Assembly: GCA_964036315.1 (NCBI GenBank)
Contig: OZ038485.1
Coordinates: 71,792,824-71,856,823 of the forward strand
Direction: 5' to 3'
DNA length: 64,000 nucleotides
Origin: Acanthosepion esculentum
Lineage: Eukaryota > Mollusca > Cephalopoda > Sepiida > Sepiidae
This document shows, one piece after another, positions 36,978 through 51,042 of the stretch. A program made the translations under genes and the position numbers. Every line of letters begins with the position of its first letter. The stretch's first letter is position 1. The notes below the pieces were generated by a model. The model saw only the letters and a program-made list of their open reading frames with translations. It did not search any database and was not told the origin of the DNA.

Positions 36978-38491
36978 TCGATTTTCAATAATTTTATTGG
37001 TTTTCTAAAGATTTCAATAAGTAAGTCAATTTTTCATACAGTTTAACGTTGAAAAACAAACCAAAACAGCTTGCTTTTACACCTAAAATTCAATATTTTA
37101 CAAAACTGTGTAAAACTTAAAATTTGCAATATAACTTTGTGAAAACTGTTGAAACTTGTTGAAATCAATAGTTTTCGATCGATAACATATCGATTTTCAA
37201 TAATTTTATTGGTTTTCTAAAGATTTCAATAAGTAAATCAATTTTTCAAACAACCGTGTTTAACGTTGAAAAACAAGCCAAAACAGCTTGCTTTTACACC
37301 TAAAATTCAATATTTTTCAAAACTTCGTAAAACTTAAAATTTGCAATATAACTTTGTGAAAACTGTTGAAACTTGTTGAAATCAATACTTTTCGATCGAT
37401 AACATATCGATTTTCAATAATTTTATTGGTTTTCTAAAGATTTCAATAAGTAAATCAATTTTTCAAACAACCGTGTTTAACGTTGAAAAACAAGCCAAAA
37501 CAGCTTGCTTTTACACCTAAAATTCAATATTTTACAAAACTTTGTAAAACTTAAAATTTGCAATATAACTTTGTGAAAACTGTTGAAACTTGTTGAAATC
37601 AATAGTTTTCGATCGATAACATATCGATTTTCAATAATTTTATTGGTTTTCTAAAGATTTCAATAAGTAAATCAATTTTTCAAACAACCGTGTTTAACGT
37701 TGAAAAACAAGCCAAAACAGCTTGCTTTTACACCTAAAATTCAATATTTTTCAAAACTTCGTAAAACTTAAAATTTGCAATATAACTTTGTGAAAACTGT
37801 TGAAACTTGTTGAAATCAATACTTTTCGATCGATAACATATCGATTTTCAATAATTTTATTGGTTTTCTAAAGATTTCAATAAGTAAATCAATTTTTCAA
37901 ACAACCGTGTTTAACGTTGAAAAACAAGCCAAAACAGCTTGCTTTTACACCTAAAATTCAATATTTTTCAAAACTTCGTAAAACTTAAAATTTGCAATAT
38001 AACTTTGTGAAAACTTTTGAAACTTGTTGAAATCAATACTTTTCGATCGATAACATATCGATTTTCAATAATTTTATTGGTTTTCTAAAGATTTCAATAA
38101 GTAAATCAATTTTTCAAACAACCGTGTTTAACGTTGAAAAACAAGCCAAAACAGCTTGCTTTTACACCTAAAATTCAATATTTTACAAAACTTTGTAAAA
38201 CTTAAAATTTGCAATATAACTTTGTGAAAACTGTTGAAACTTGTTGAAATCAATAGTTTTCGATCGATAACATATCGATTTTCAATAATTTTATTGGTTT
38301 TCTAAAGATTTCAATAAGTAAATCAATTTTTCAAACAACCGTGTTTAACGTTGAAAAACAAGCCAAAACAGCTTGCTTTTACACCTAAAATTCAATATTT
38401 TTCAAAACTTCGTAAAACTTAAAATTTGCAATATAACTTTGTGAAAACTGTTGAAACTTGTTGAAATCAATACTTTTCGATCGATAACATA
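36978..38491 (+). repeat. Segment L2: 7-monomer unit (1514 bp), copy 2
   Basis: Monomers: 36978 S 128A 136G 199G; 37190 137C; 37407 128A 199G; 37624 137C; 37841 137C 176T; 38058 128A 199G; 38275 137C. The first six match copy 1 apart from the private 176T. The seventh is 137C instead of V, so the repeat register changes there. Confidence 0.92.
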
Positions 38492-41085
38492 TCGATTTTC
38501 AATAATTTTATTGGTTTTCTAAAGATTTCAATAAGTAAATCAATTTTTCAAACAACCGTGTTTAACGTTGAAAAACAAGCCAAAACAGCTTGCTTTTACA
38601 CCTAAAATTCAATATTTTTCAAAACTTTGTAAAACTTAAAATTTGCAATATAACTTTGTGAAAACTGTTGAAACTTGTTGAAATCAATAGTTTTCGATCG
38701 ATAACATATCGATTTTCAATAATTTTATTGGTTTTCTAAAGATTTCAATAAGTAAATCAATTTTTCAAACAACCGTGTTTAACGTTGAAAAACAAGCCAA
38801 AACAGCTTGCTTTTACACCTAAAATTCAATATTTTTCAAAACTTTGTAAAACTTAAAATTTGCAATATAACTTTGTGAAAACTGTTGAAACATGCTGAAA
38901 TCAATACTTTTCGATCGATAACATATCGATTTTCAATAATTTTATTGGTTTTCTAAAGATTTCAATAAGTAAATCAATTTTTCAAACAACCGTGTTTAAC
39001 GTTGAAAAAGAAGCCAAAACAGCTTGCTTTTACACCTAAAATTCAATATTTTTCAAAACTTCGTAAAACTTAAAATTTGCAATATAACTTTGTGAAAACT
39101 GTTGAAACTTGTTGAAATCAATACTTTTCGATCGATAACATATCGATTTTCAATAATTTTATTGGTTTTCTAAAGATTTCAATAAGTAAATCAATTTTTC
39201 AAACAACCGTGTTTAACGTTGAAAAACAAGCCAAAACAGCTTGCTTTTACACCTAAAATTCAATATTTTTCAAAACTTTGTAAAACTTAAAATTTGCAAT
39301 ATAACTTTGTGAAAACTGTTGAAACTTGTTGAAATCAATACTTTTCGATCGATAACATATCGATTTTCAATAATTTTATTGGTTTTCTAAAGATTTCAAT
39401 AAGTAAATCAATTTTTCAAACAACCGTGTTTAACGTTGAAAAACAAGCCAAAACAGCTTGCTTTTACACCTAAAATTCAATATTTTACAAAACTTTGTAA
39501 AACTTAAAATTTGCAATATAACTTTGTGAAAACTGTTGAAACTTGTTGAAATCAATAGTTTTCGATCGATAACATATCGATTTTCAATAATTTTATTGGT
39601 TTTCTAAAGATTTCAATAAGTAAATCAATTTTTCAAACAACCGTGTTTAACGTTGAAAAACAAGCCAAAACAGCTTCCTTTTACACCTAAAATTCAATAT
39701 TTTTCAAAACTTTGTAAAACTTAAAATTTGCAATATAACTTTGTGAAAACTGTTGAAACATGCTGAAATCAATACTTTTCGATCGATAACATATCGATTT
39801 TCAATAATTTTATTGGTTTTCTAAAGATTTCAATAAGTAAATCAATTTTTCAAACAACCGTGGTTAACGTTGAAAAAGAAGCCAAAACAGCTTGCTTTTA
39901 CACCTAAAATTCAATATTTTTCAAAACTTTGTAAAACTTAAAATTTGCAATATAACTTTGTGAAAACTGTTGAAACATGCTGAAATCAATACTTTTCGAT
40001 CGATAACATATCGATTTTCAATAATTTTATTGGTTTTCTAAAGATTTCAATAAGTAAGTCAATTTTTCATACAGTTTAACGTTGAAAAACAAACCAAAAC
40101 AGCTTGCTTTTACACCTAAAATTCAATATTTTTCAAAACTTTGTAAAACTTAAAATTTGCAATATAACTTTGTGAAAACTGTTGAAACTTGTTGAAATCA
40201 ATACTTTTCGATCGATAACATATCGATTTTCAATAATTTTATTGGTTTTCTAAATATTTCAATAAGTAAATCAATTTTTCAAACAACCGTGTTTAACGTT
40301 GAAAAACAAGCCAAAACAGCTTGCTTTTACACCTAAAATTCAATATTTTTCAAAACTTTGTAAAACTTAAAATTTGCAATATAACTTTGTGAAAACTGTT
40401 GAAACTTGTTGAAATCAATAGTTTTCGATCGATAACATATCGATTTTCAATAATTTTATTGGTTTTCTAAAGATTTCAATAAGTAAATCAATTTTTCAAA
40501 CAACCGTGTTTAACGTTGAAAAACAAGCCAAAACAGCTTGCTTTTACACCTAAAATTCAATATATTTCAAACCTTTGTAAAACTTAAAATTTGCAATATA
40601 ACTTTGTGAAAACTGTTGAAACATGCTGAAATCAATACTTTTCGATCGATAACATATCGATTTTCAATAATTTTATTGGTTTTCTAAAGATTTCAATAAG
40701 TAAATCAATTTTTCAAACAACCGTGTTTAACGTTGAAAAAGAAGCCAAAACAGCTTGCTTTTACACCTAAAATTCAATATTTTTCAAAACTTTGTAAAAC
40801 TTAAAATTTGCAATATAACTTTGTGAAAACTGTTGAAACATGCTGAAATCAATACTTTTCGATCGATAACATATCGATTTTCAATAATTTTATTGGTTTT
40901 CTAAAGATTTCAATAAGTAAGTCAATTTTTCATACAGTTTAACGTTGAAAAACAAACCAAAACAGCTTTCTTTTACACCTAAAATTCAATATTTTTCAAA
41001 ACTTTGTAAAACTTAAAATTTGCAATATAACTTTGTGAAAACTGTTGAAACTTGTTGAAATCAATAGTTTTCGATCGATAACATA
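38492..41085 (+). repeat. Segment M1: complex block, copy 1
   Basis: Monomers: 38492 199G; 38709 V; 38926 85G 137C; 39143 c; 39360 128A 199G; 39577 101C V; 39794 70G 85G V; 40011 S; 40223 33T 199G; 40440 125A 133C V; 40657 85G V; 40874 S 101T 199G. 38709-41085 has the same order as 42171-45198 if three extra monomers (43039-43689) are removed from the latter. The rare pair 125A+133C at 40440 is shared only with 44553. Confidence 0.9.
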
Positions 41086-42170
41086 TCGATTTTCAATAAT
41101 TTTATTGGTTTTCTAAAGATTTCAATAAGTAAATCAATTTTTCAAACAACCGTGTTTAACGTTGAAAAACAAGCCAAAACAGCTTGCTTTTACACCTAAA
41201 ATTCAATATTTTTCAAAACTTCGTAAAACTTAAAATTTGCAATATAACTTTGTGAAAACTGTTGAAACTTGTTGAAATCAATACTTTTCGATCGATAACA
41301 TATCGATTTTCAATAATTTTATTGGTTTTCTAAAGATTTCAATAAGTAAATCAATTTTTCAAACAACCGTGTTTAACGTTGAAAAACAAGCCAAAACAGC
41401 TTGCTTTTACACCTAAAATTCAATATTTTACAAAACTTTGTAAAACTTAAAATTTGCAATATAACTTTGTGAAAACTGTTGAAACTTGTTGAAATCAATA
41501 GTTTTCGATCGATAACATATCGATTTTCAATAATTTTATTGGTTTTCTAAAGATTTCAATAAGTAAATCAATTTTTCAAACAACCGTGTTTAACGTTGAA
41601 AAACAAGCCAAAACAGCTTGCTTTTACACCTAAAATTCAATATTTTTCAAAACTTCGTAAAACTTAAAATTTGCAATATAACTTTGTGAAAACTGTTGAA
41701 ACTTGTTGAAATCAATACTTTTCGATCGATAACATATCGATTTTCAATAATTTTATTGGTTTTCTAAAGATTTCAATAAGTAAATCAATTTTTCAAACAA
41801 CCGTGTTTAACGTTGAAAAACAAGCCAAAACAGCTTGCTTTTACACCTAAAATTCAATATTTTTCAAAACTTTGTAAAACTTAAAATTTGCAATATAACT
41901 TTGTGAAAACTGTTGAAACTTGTTGAAATCAATACTTTTCGATCGATAACATATCGATTTTCAATAATTTTATTGGTTTTCTAAAGATTTCAATAAGTAA
42001 ATCAATTTTTCAAACAACCGTGTTTAACGTTGAAAAACAAGCCAAAACAGCTTGCTTTTACACCTAAAATTCAATATTTTACAAAACTTTGTAAAACTTA
42101 AAATTTGCAATATAACTTTGTGAAAACTGTTGAAACTTGTTGAAATCAATAGTTTTCGATCGATAACATA
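41086..42170 (+). repeat. Segment M2: 5-monomer spacer between related blocks
   Basis: Monomers: 41086 137C; 41303 128A 199G; 41520 137C; 41737 c; 41954 128A 199G. The alternation of 137C and 128A-199G continues the pattern of 35676-38274, and the run resembles 37624-38708 in composition. Nothing else is present. Confidence 0.88.
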
Positions 42171-45100
42171 TCGATTTTCAATAATTTTATTGGTTTTCTA
42201 AAGATTTCAATAAGTAAATCAATTTTTCAAACAACCGTGTTTAACGTTGAAAAACAAGCCAAAACAGCTTGCTTTTACACCTAAAATTCAATATTTTTCA
42301 AAACTTTGTAAAACTTAAAATTTGCAATATAACTTTGTGAAAACTGTTGAAACATGCTGAAATCAATACTTTTCGATCGATAACATATCGATTTTCAATA
42401 ATTTTATTGGTTTTCTAAAGATTTCAATAAGTAAATCAATTTTTCAAACAACCGTGTTTAACGTTGAAAAAGAAGCCAAAACAGCTTGCTTTTACACCTA
42501 AAATTCAATATTTTTCAAAACTTCGTAAAACTTAAAATTTGCAATATAACTTTGTGAAAACTGTTGAAACTTGTTGAAATCAATACTTTTCGATCGATAA
42601 CATATCGATTTTCAATAATTTTATTGGTTTTCTAAAGATTTCAATAAGTAAATCAATTTTTCAAACAACCGTGTTTAACGTTGAAAAACAAGCCAAAACA
42701 GCTTGCTTTTACACCTAAAATTCAATATTTTTCAAAACTTTGTAAAACTTAAAATTTGCAATATAACTTTGTGAAAACTGTTGAAACTTGTTGAAATCAA
42801 TACTTTTCGATCGATAACATATCGATTTTCAATAATTTTATTGGTTTTCTAAAGATTTCAATAAGTAAATCAATTTTTCAAACAACCGTGTTTAACGTTG
42901 AAAAACAAGCCAAAACAGCTTGCTTTTACACCTAAAATTCAATATTTTACAAAACTTTGTAAAACTTAAAATTTGCAATATAACTTTGTGAAAACTGTTG
43001 AAACTTGTTGAAATCAATAGTTTTCGATCGATAACATATCGATTTTCAATAATTTTATTGGTTTTCTAAAGATTTCAATAAGTAAATCAATTTTTCAAAC
43101 AACCGTGTTTAACGTTGAAAAACAAGCCAAAACAGCTTGCTTTTACACCTAAAATTCAATATTTTTCAAAACTTTGTAAAACTTAAAATTTGCAATATAA
43201 CTTTGTGAAAACTGTTGAAACATGCTGAAATCAATACTTTTCGATCGATAACATATCGATTTTCAATAATTTTATTGGTTTTCTAAAGATTTCAATAAGT
43301 AAATCAATTTTTCAAACAACCGTGTTTAACGTTGAAAAACAAGCCAAAACAGCTTGCTTTTACACCTAAAATTCAATATTTTTCAAAACTTTGTAAAACT
43401 TAAAATTTGCAATATAACTTTGTGAAAACTGTTGAAACTTGTTGAAATCAATACTTTTCGATCGATAACATATCGATTTTCAATAATTTTATTGGTTTTC
43501 TAAAGATTTCAATAAGTAAATCAATTTTTCAAACAACCGTGTTTAACGTTGAAAAACAAGCCAAAACAGCTTGCTTTTACACCTAAAATTCAATATTTTA
43601 CAAAACTTTGTAAAACTTAAAATTTGCAATATAACTTTGTGAAAACTGTTGAAACTTGTTGAAATCAATAGTTTTCGATCGATAACATATCGATTTTCAA
43701 TAATTTTATTGGTTTTCTAAAGATTTCAATAAGTAAATCAATTTTTCAAACAACCGTGTTTAACGTTGAAAAACAAGCCAAAACAGCTTGCTTTTACACC
43801 TAAAATTCAATATTTTTCAAAATTTTGTAAAACATAAAATTTGCAATATAACTTTGTGAAAACTGTTGAAACATGCTGAAATCAATACTTTTCGATCGAT
43901 AACATATCGATTTTCAATAATTTTATTGGTTTTCTAAAGATTTCAATAAGTAAATCAATTTTTCAAACAACCGTGTTTAACGTTTAAAAAGAAGCCAAAA
44001 CAGCTTGCTTTTACACCTAAAATTCAATATTTTTCAAAACTTTGTAAAACTTAAAATTTGCAATATAACTTTGTGAAAACTGTTGAAACATGCTGAAATC
44101 AATACTTTTCGATCGATAACATATCGATTTTCAATAATTTTATTGGTTTTCTAAAGATTTCAATAAGTAAGTCAATTTTTCATACAGTTTAACGTTGAAA
44201 AACAAACCAAAACAGCTTGCTTTTACACCTAAAATTCAATATTTTTCAAAACTTTGTAAAACTTAAAATTTGCAATATAACTTTGTGAAAACTGTTGAAA
44301 CTTGTTGAAATCAATACTTTTCGATCGATAACATATCGATTTTCAATAATTTTATTGGTTTTCTAAATATTTCAATAAGTAAATCAATTTTTCAAACAAC
44401 CGTGTTTAACGTTGAAAAACAAGCCAAAACAGCTTGCTTTTACACCTAAAATTCAATATTTTTCAAAACTTTGTAAAACTTAAAATTTGCAATATAACTT
44501 TGTGAAAACTGTTGAAACTTGTTGAAATCAATAGTTTTCGATCGATAACATATCGATTTTCAATAATTTTATTGGTTTTCTAAAGATTTCAATAAGTAAA
44601 TCAATTTTTCAAACAACCGTGTTTAACGTTGAAAAACAAGCCAAAACAGCTTGCTTTTACACCTAAAATTCAATATATTTCAAACCTTTGTAAAACTTAA
44701 AATTTGCAATATAACTTTGTGAAAACTGTTGAAACATGCTGAAATCAATACTTTTCGATCGATAACATATCGATTTTCAATAATTTTATTGGTTTTCTAA
44801 AGATTTCAATAAGTAAATCAATTTTTCAAACAACCGTGTTTAACGTTGAAAAAGAAGCCAAAACAGCTTGCTTTTACACCTAAAATTCAATATTTTTCAA
44901 AACTTTGTAAAACTTAAAATTTGCAATATAACTTTGTGAAAACTGTTGAAACATGCTGAAATCAATACTTTTCGATCGATAACATATCGATTTTCAATAA
45001 TTTTATTGGTTTTCTAAAGATTTCAATAAGTAAGTCAATTTTTCATACAGTTTAACGTTTAAAAACAAACCAAAACAGCTTTCTTTTACACCTAAAATTC

Positions 45101-45198
45101 AATATTTTTCAAAACTTTGTAAAACTTAAAATTTGCAATATAACTGTGTGAAAACTGTTGAAACTTGTTGAAATCAATAGTTTTCGATCGATAACATA
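42171..45198 (+). repeat. Segment M3: complex block, copy 2, with three extra monomers
   Basis: Monomers: 42171 V; 42388 85G 137C; 42605 c; 42822 128A 199G; 43039 V; 43256 c; 43473 128A 199G; 43690 134T 145A V; 43907 79T 85G V; 44124 S; 44336 33T 199G; 44553 125A 133C V; 44770 85G V; 44987 S 79T 101T 165G 199G. 43690-45198 pairs with 39577-41085 at an offset of 4113 bp. The insertion 43039-43689 (V, c, 128A 199G) is a near repeat of the preceding V, 85G-137C, c, 128A-199G series less one monomer, so it looks like an internal unequal duplication. 134T, 145A, 79T (twice) and 165G accumulated in this copy. Confidence 0.9.
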
Positions 45199-46283
45199 TC
45201 GATTTTCAATAATTTTATTGGTTTTCTAAAGATTTCAATAAGTAAATCAATTTTTCAAACAACCGTGTTTAACGTTGAAAAACAAGCCAAAACAGCTTGC
45301 TTTTACACCTAAAATTCAATATTTTTCAAAACTTTGTAAAACTTAAAATTTGCAATATAACTGTGTGAAAACTGTTGAAACTTGTTGAAATCAATACTTT
45401 TCGATCGATAACATATCGATTTTCAATAATTTTATTGGTTTTCTAAAGATTTCAATAAGTAAATCAATTTTTCAAACAACCGTGTTTAACGTTGAAAAAC
45501 AAGCCAAAACAGCTTGCTTTTACACCTAAAATTCAATATTTTACAAAACTTTGTAGAACTTAAAATTTGCAATATAACTTTGTGAAAACTGCTGAAACTT
45601 GTTGAAATCAATAGTTTTCGATCGATAACATATCGATTTTCAATAATTTTATTGGTTTTCTAAAGATTTCAATAAGTAAATCAATTTTTCAAACAACCGT
45701 GTTTAACGTTGAAAAACAAGCCAAAACAGCTTGCTTTTACACCTAAAATTCAATATTTTTCAAAACTTTGTAAAACTTAAAATTTGCAATATAACATTGT
45801 GAAAACTGTTGAAACATGCTGAAATCAATACTTTTCGATCGATAACATATCGATTTTCAATAATTTTATTGGTTTTCTAAAGATTTCAATAAGTAAATCA
45901 ATTTTTCAAACAACCGTGTTTAACGTTGAAAAAGAAGCCAATACAGCTTGCTTTTACACCTAAAATTCAATATTTTTCAAAACTTTGTAAAACTTAAAAT
46001 TTGCAATATAACTTTGTGAAAACTGTTGAAACTTGTTGAAATCAATACTTTTCGATCGATAACATATCGATTTTCAATAATTTTATTGGTTTTCTAAAGA
46101 TTTCAATAAGTAAATCAATTTTTCAAATAACCGTGTTTAACGTTGAAAAACAAGCCAAAACAGCTTGCTTTTACACCTAAAATTCAATATTTTTCAAAAC
46201 TTTGTAAAACTTAAAATTTGCAATATAACTTTGTGAAAACTGTTGAAACTTGTTGAAATCAATACTTTTCGATCGATAACATA
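45199..46283 (+). repeat. Segment N: 5 monomers before the 10-mer tandem
   Basis: Monomers: 45199 165G; 45416 128A 141G 177C 199G; 45633 164A V; 45850 85G 93T; 46067 62T. 44987 and 45199 are the only 165G copies right of 35.3 kb. 45633-46066 has the composition of the end of the following 10-mer. 46067 is 62T without 33T, a combination otherwise seen only at 46930 and 49095 inside that 10-mer. Confidence 0.88.
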
Positions 46284-48448
46284 TCGATTTTCAATAATTT
46301 TATTGGTTTTCTAAAGATTTCAATAAGTAAATCAATTTTTCAAACAACCGTGTTTAACGTTGAAAAACAAGCCAAAACAGCTTGCTTTTACACCTAAAAT
46401 TCAATATTTTTCAAAACTTCGTAAAACTTAAAATTTGCAATATAACTTTGTGAAAACTGTTGAAACTTGTTGAAATCAATACTTTTCGATCGATAACATA
46501 TCGATTTTCAATAATTTTATTGGTTTTCTAAAGATTTCAATAAGTAAATCAATTTTTCAAACAACCGTGTTTAACGTTGAAAAACAAGCCAAAACAGCTT
46601 GCTTTTACACCTAAAATTCAATATTTTTCAAAACTTTGTAAAACTTAAAATTTGCAATATAACTTTGTGAAAACTGTTGAAACATGCTGAAATCAATACT
46701 TTTCGATCGATAACATATCGATTTTCAATAATTTTATTGGTTTTCTAAAGATTTCAATAAGTAAGTCAATTTTTCATACAGTTTAACGTTGAAAAACAAA
46801 CCAAAACAGCTTGCTTTTACACCTAAAATTCAATATTTTTCAAAACTTTGTAAAACTTAAAATTTGCAATATAACTTTGTGAAAACTGTTGAAACTTGTT
46901 GAAATCAATACTTTTCGATCGATAACATATCGATTTTCAATAATTTTATTGGTTTTCTAAAGATTTCAATAAGTAAATCAATTTTTCAAATAACCGTGTT
47001 TAACGTTGAAAAACAAGCCAAAACAGCTTGCTTTTACACCTAAAATTCAATATTTTTCAAAACTTTGTAAAACTTAAAATTTGCAATATAACTTTGTGAA
47101 AACTGTTGAAACTTGTTGAAATCAATACTTTTCGATCGATAACATATCGATTTTCAATAATTTTATTGGTTTTCTAAAGATTTCAATAAGTAAATCAATT
47201 TTTTAAACAACCGTGTTTAACGTTGAAAAACAAGCCAAAACAGCTTGCTTTTACACCTAAAATTCAATATTTTTCAAAACTTCGTAAAACTTAAAATTTG
47301 CAATATAACTTTGTGAAAACTGTTGAAACTTGTTGAAATCAATACTTTTCGATCGATAACATATCGATTTTCAATAATTTTATTGGTTTTCTAAAGATTT
47401 CAATAAGTAAATCAATTTTTCAAACAACCGTGTTTAACGTTGAAAAACAAGCCAAAACAGCTTGCTTTTACACCTAAAATTCAATATTTTACAAAACTTT
47501 GTAAAACTTAAAATTTGCAATATAACTTTGTGAAAACTGTTGAAACTTGTTGAAATCAATAGTTTTCGATCGATAACATATCGATTTTCAATAATTTTAT
47601 TGGTTTTCTAAAGATTTCAATAAGTAAATCAATTTTTCAAACAACCGTGTTTAACGTTGAAAAAGAAGCCAAAACAGCTTGCTTTTACACCTAAAATTCA
47701 ATATTTTTCAAAACTTTGTAAAACTTAAAATTTGCAATATAACTTTGTGAAAACTGTTGAAACTTGTTGAAATCAATACTTTTCGATCGATAACATATCG
47801 ATTTTCAATAATTTTATTGGTTTTCTAAAGATTTCAATAAGTAAATCAATTTTTCAAACAACCGTGTTTAACGTTGAAAAACACGCCAAAACAGCTTGCT
47901 TTTACACCTAAAATTCAATATTTTTCAAAACTTTGTAAAACTTAAAATTTGCAATATAACTTTGTGAAAACTGTTGAAACTTGTTGAAATCAATAGTTTT
48001 CGATCGATAACATATCGATTTTCAATAATTTTATTGGTTTTCTAAAGATTTCAATAAGTAAATCAATTTTTCAAACAACCGTGTTTAACGTTGAAAAACA
48101 AGCCAAAACAGCTTGCTTTTACACCTAAAATTCAATATTTTTCAAAACTTTGTAAAACTTAAAATTTGCAATATAACATTGTGAAAACTGTTGAAACATG
48201 CTGAAATCAATACTTTTCGATCGATAACATATCGATTTTCAATAATTTTATTGGTTTTCTAAAGATTTCAATAAGTAAATCAATTTTTCAAACAACCGTG
48301 TTTAACGTTGAAAAAGAAGCCAATACAGCTTGCTTTTACACCTAAAATTCAATATTTTTCAAAACTTTGTAAAACTTAAAATTTGCAATATAACTTTGTG
48401 AAAACTGTTGAAACTTGTTGAAATCAATACTTTTCGATCGATAACATA
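46284..48448 (+). repeat. Segment O1: 10-monomer unit (2165 bp), copy 1
   Basis: Monomers: 46284 137C; 46501 V; 46718 S; 46930 62T; 47147 58T 137C; 47364 128A 199G; 47581 85G; 47798 87C 199G; 48015 164A V; 48232 85G 93T. One short and nine long monomers give 2165 bp. Copy 2 follows immediately and I see no difference between them. Confidence 0.95.
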
Positions 48449-50613
48449 TCGATTTTCAATAATTTTATTGGTTTTCTAAAGATTTCAATAAGTAAATCAA
48501 TTTTTCAAACAACCGTGTTTAACGTTGAAAAACAAGCCAAAACAGCTTGCTTTTACACCTAAAATTCAATATTTTTCAAAACTTCGTAAAACTTAAAATT
48601 TGCAATATAACTTTGTGAAAACTGTTGAAACTTGTTGAAATCAATACTTTTCGATCGATAACATATCGATTTTCAATAATTTTATTGGTTTTCTAAAGAT
48701 TTCAATAAGTAAATCAATTTTTCAAACAACCGTGTTTAACGTTGAAAAACAAGCCAAAACAGCTTGCTTTTACACCTAAAATTCAATATTTTTCAAAACT
48801 TTGTAAAACTTAAAATTTGCAATATAACTTTGTGAAAACTGTTGAAACATGCTGAAATCAATACTTTTCGATCGATAACATATCGATTTTCAATAATTTT
48901 ATTGGTTTTCTAAAGATTTCAATAAGTAAGTCAATTTTTCATACAGTTTAACGTTGAAAAACAAACCAAAACAGCTTGCTTTTACACCTAAAATTCAATA
49001 TTTTTCAAAACTTTGTAAAACTTAAAATTTGCAATATAACTTTGTGAAAACTGTTGAAACTTGTTGAAATCAATACTTTTCGATCGATAACATATCGATT
49101 TTCAATAATTTTATTGGTTTTCTAAAGATTTCAATAAGTAAATCAATTTTTCAAATAACCGTGTTTAACGTTGAAAAACAAGCCAAAACAGCTTGCTTTT
49201 ACACCTAAAATTCAATATTTTTCAAAACTTTGTAAAACTTAAAATTTGCAATATAACTTTGTGAAAACTGTTGAAACTTGTTGAAATCAATACTTTTCGA
49301 TCGATAACATATCGATTTTCAATAATTTTATTGGTTTTCTAAAGATTTCAATAAGTAAATCAATTTTTTAAACAACCGTGTTTAACGTTGAAAAACAAGC
49401 CAAAACAGCTTGCTTTTACACCTAAAATTCAATATTTTTCAAAACTTCGTAAAACTTAAAATTTGCAATATAACTTTGTGAAAACTGTTGAAACTTGTTG
49501 AAATCAATACTTTTCGATCGATAACATATCGATTTTCAATAATTTTATTGGTTTTCTAAAGATTTCAATAAGTAAATCAATTTTTCAAACAACCGTGTTT
49601 AACGTTGAAAAACAAGCCAAAACAGCTTGCTTTTACACCTAAAATTCAATATTTTACAAAACTTTGTAAAACTTAAAATTTGCAATATAACTTTGTGAAA
49701 ACTGTTGAAACTTGTTGAAATCAATAGTTTTCGATCGATAACATATCGATTTTCAATAATTTTATTGGTTTTCTAAAGATTTCAATAAGTAAATCAATTT
49801 TTCAAACAACCGTGTTTAACGTTGAAAAAGAAGCCAAAACAGCTTGCTTTTACACCTAAAATTCAATATTTTTCAAAACTTTGTAAAACTTAAAATTTGC
49901 AATATAACTTTGTGAAAACTGTTGAAACTTGTTGAAATCAATACTTTTCGATCGATAACATATCGATTTTCAATAATTTTATTGGTTTTCTAAAGATTTC
50001 AATAAGTAAATCAATTTTTCAAACAACCGTGTTTAACGTTGAAAAACACGCCAAAACAGCTTGCTTTTACACCTAAAATTCAATATTTTTCAAAACTTTG
50101 TAAAACTTAAAATTTGCAATATAACTTTGTGAAAACTGTTGAAACTTGTTGAAATCAATAGTTTTCGATCGATAACATATCGATTTTCAATAATTTTATT
50201 GGTTTTCTAAAGATTTCAATAAGTAAATCAATTTTTCAAACAACCGTGTTTAACGTTGAAAAACAAGCCAAAACAGCTTGCTTTTACACCTAAAATTCAA
50301 TATTTTTCAAAACTTTGTAAAACTTAAAATTTGCAATATAACATTGTGAAAACTGTTGAAACATGCTGAAATCAATACTTTTCGATCGATAACATATCGA
50401 TTTTCAATAATTTTATTGGTTTTCTAAAGATTTCAATAAGTAAATCAATTTTTCAAACAACCGTGTTTAACGTTGAAAAAGAAGCCAATACAGCTTGCTT
50501 TTACACCTAAAATTCAATATTTTTCAAAACTTTGTAAAACTTAAAATTTGCAATATAACTTTGTGAAAACTGTTGAAACTTGTTGAAATCAATACTTTTC
50601 GATCGATAACATA
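48449..50613 (+). repeat. Segment O2: 10-monomer unit (2165 bp), copy 2
   Basis: Starts 48449, 48666, 48883, 49095, 49312, 49529, 49746, 49963, 50180 and 50397 carry exactly the variants listed for copy 1 (137C; V; S; 62T; 58T 137C; 128A 199G; 85G; 87C 199G; 164A V; 85G 93T). Apparent identity over 2.1 kb in DNA whose monomers usually differ indicates a very recent duplication or conversion, or an assembly duplication. Confidence 0.95.
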
Positions 50614-51042
50614 TCGATTTTCAATAATTTTATTGGTTTTCTAAAGATTTCAATAAGTAAATCAATTTTTCAAACAACCGTGTTTAACGTTGAAAAACAA
50701 GCCAAAACAGCTTGCTTTTACACCTAAAATTCAATATTTTTCAAAACTTTGTAAAACTTAAAATTTGCAATATAACTTTGTGAAAACTGTTGAAACATGC
50801 TGAAATCAATACTTTTCGATCGATAACATATCGATTTTCAATAATTTTATTGGTTTTCTAAAGATTTCAATAAGTAAGTCAATTTTTCATACAGTTTAAC
50901 GTTGAAAAACAAACCAAAACAGCTTGCTTTTACACCTAAAATTCAATATTTTTCAAAACTTTGTAAAACTTAAAATTTGCAATATAACTTTGTGAAAACT
51001 GTTGAAACTTGTTGAAATCAATACTTTTCGATCGATAACATA
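50614..51042 (+). repeat. Segment P0: V and short monomer preceding the 15-mer
   Basis: Monomers: 50614 V; 50831 S. The short copy equals those at 54066 and 57301, so the 15-monomer periodicity could be phased to begin here. The V copy lacks the 85G 112A of its positional counterparts at 53849 and 57084, so periodicity does not extend further left. Confidence 0.9.
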
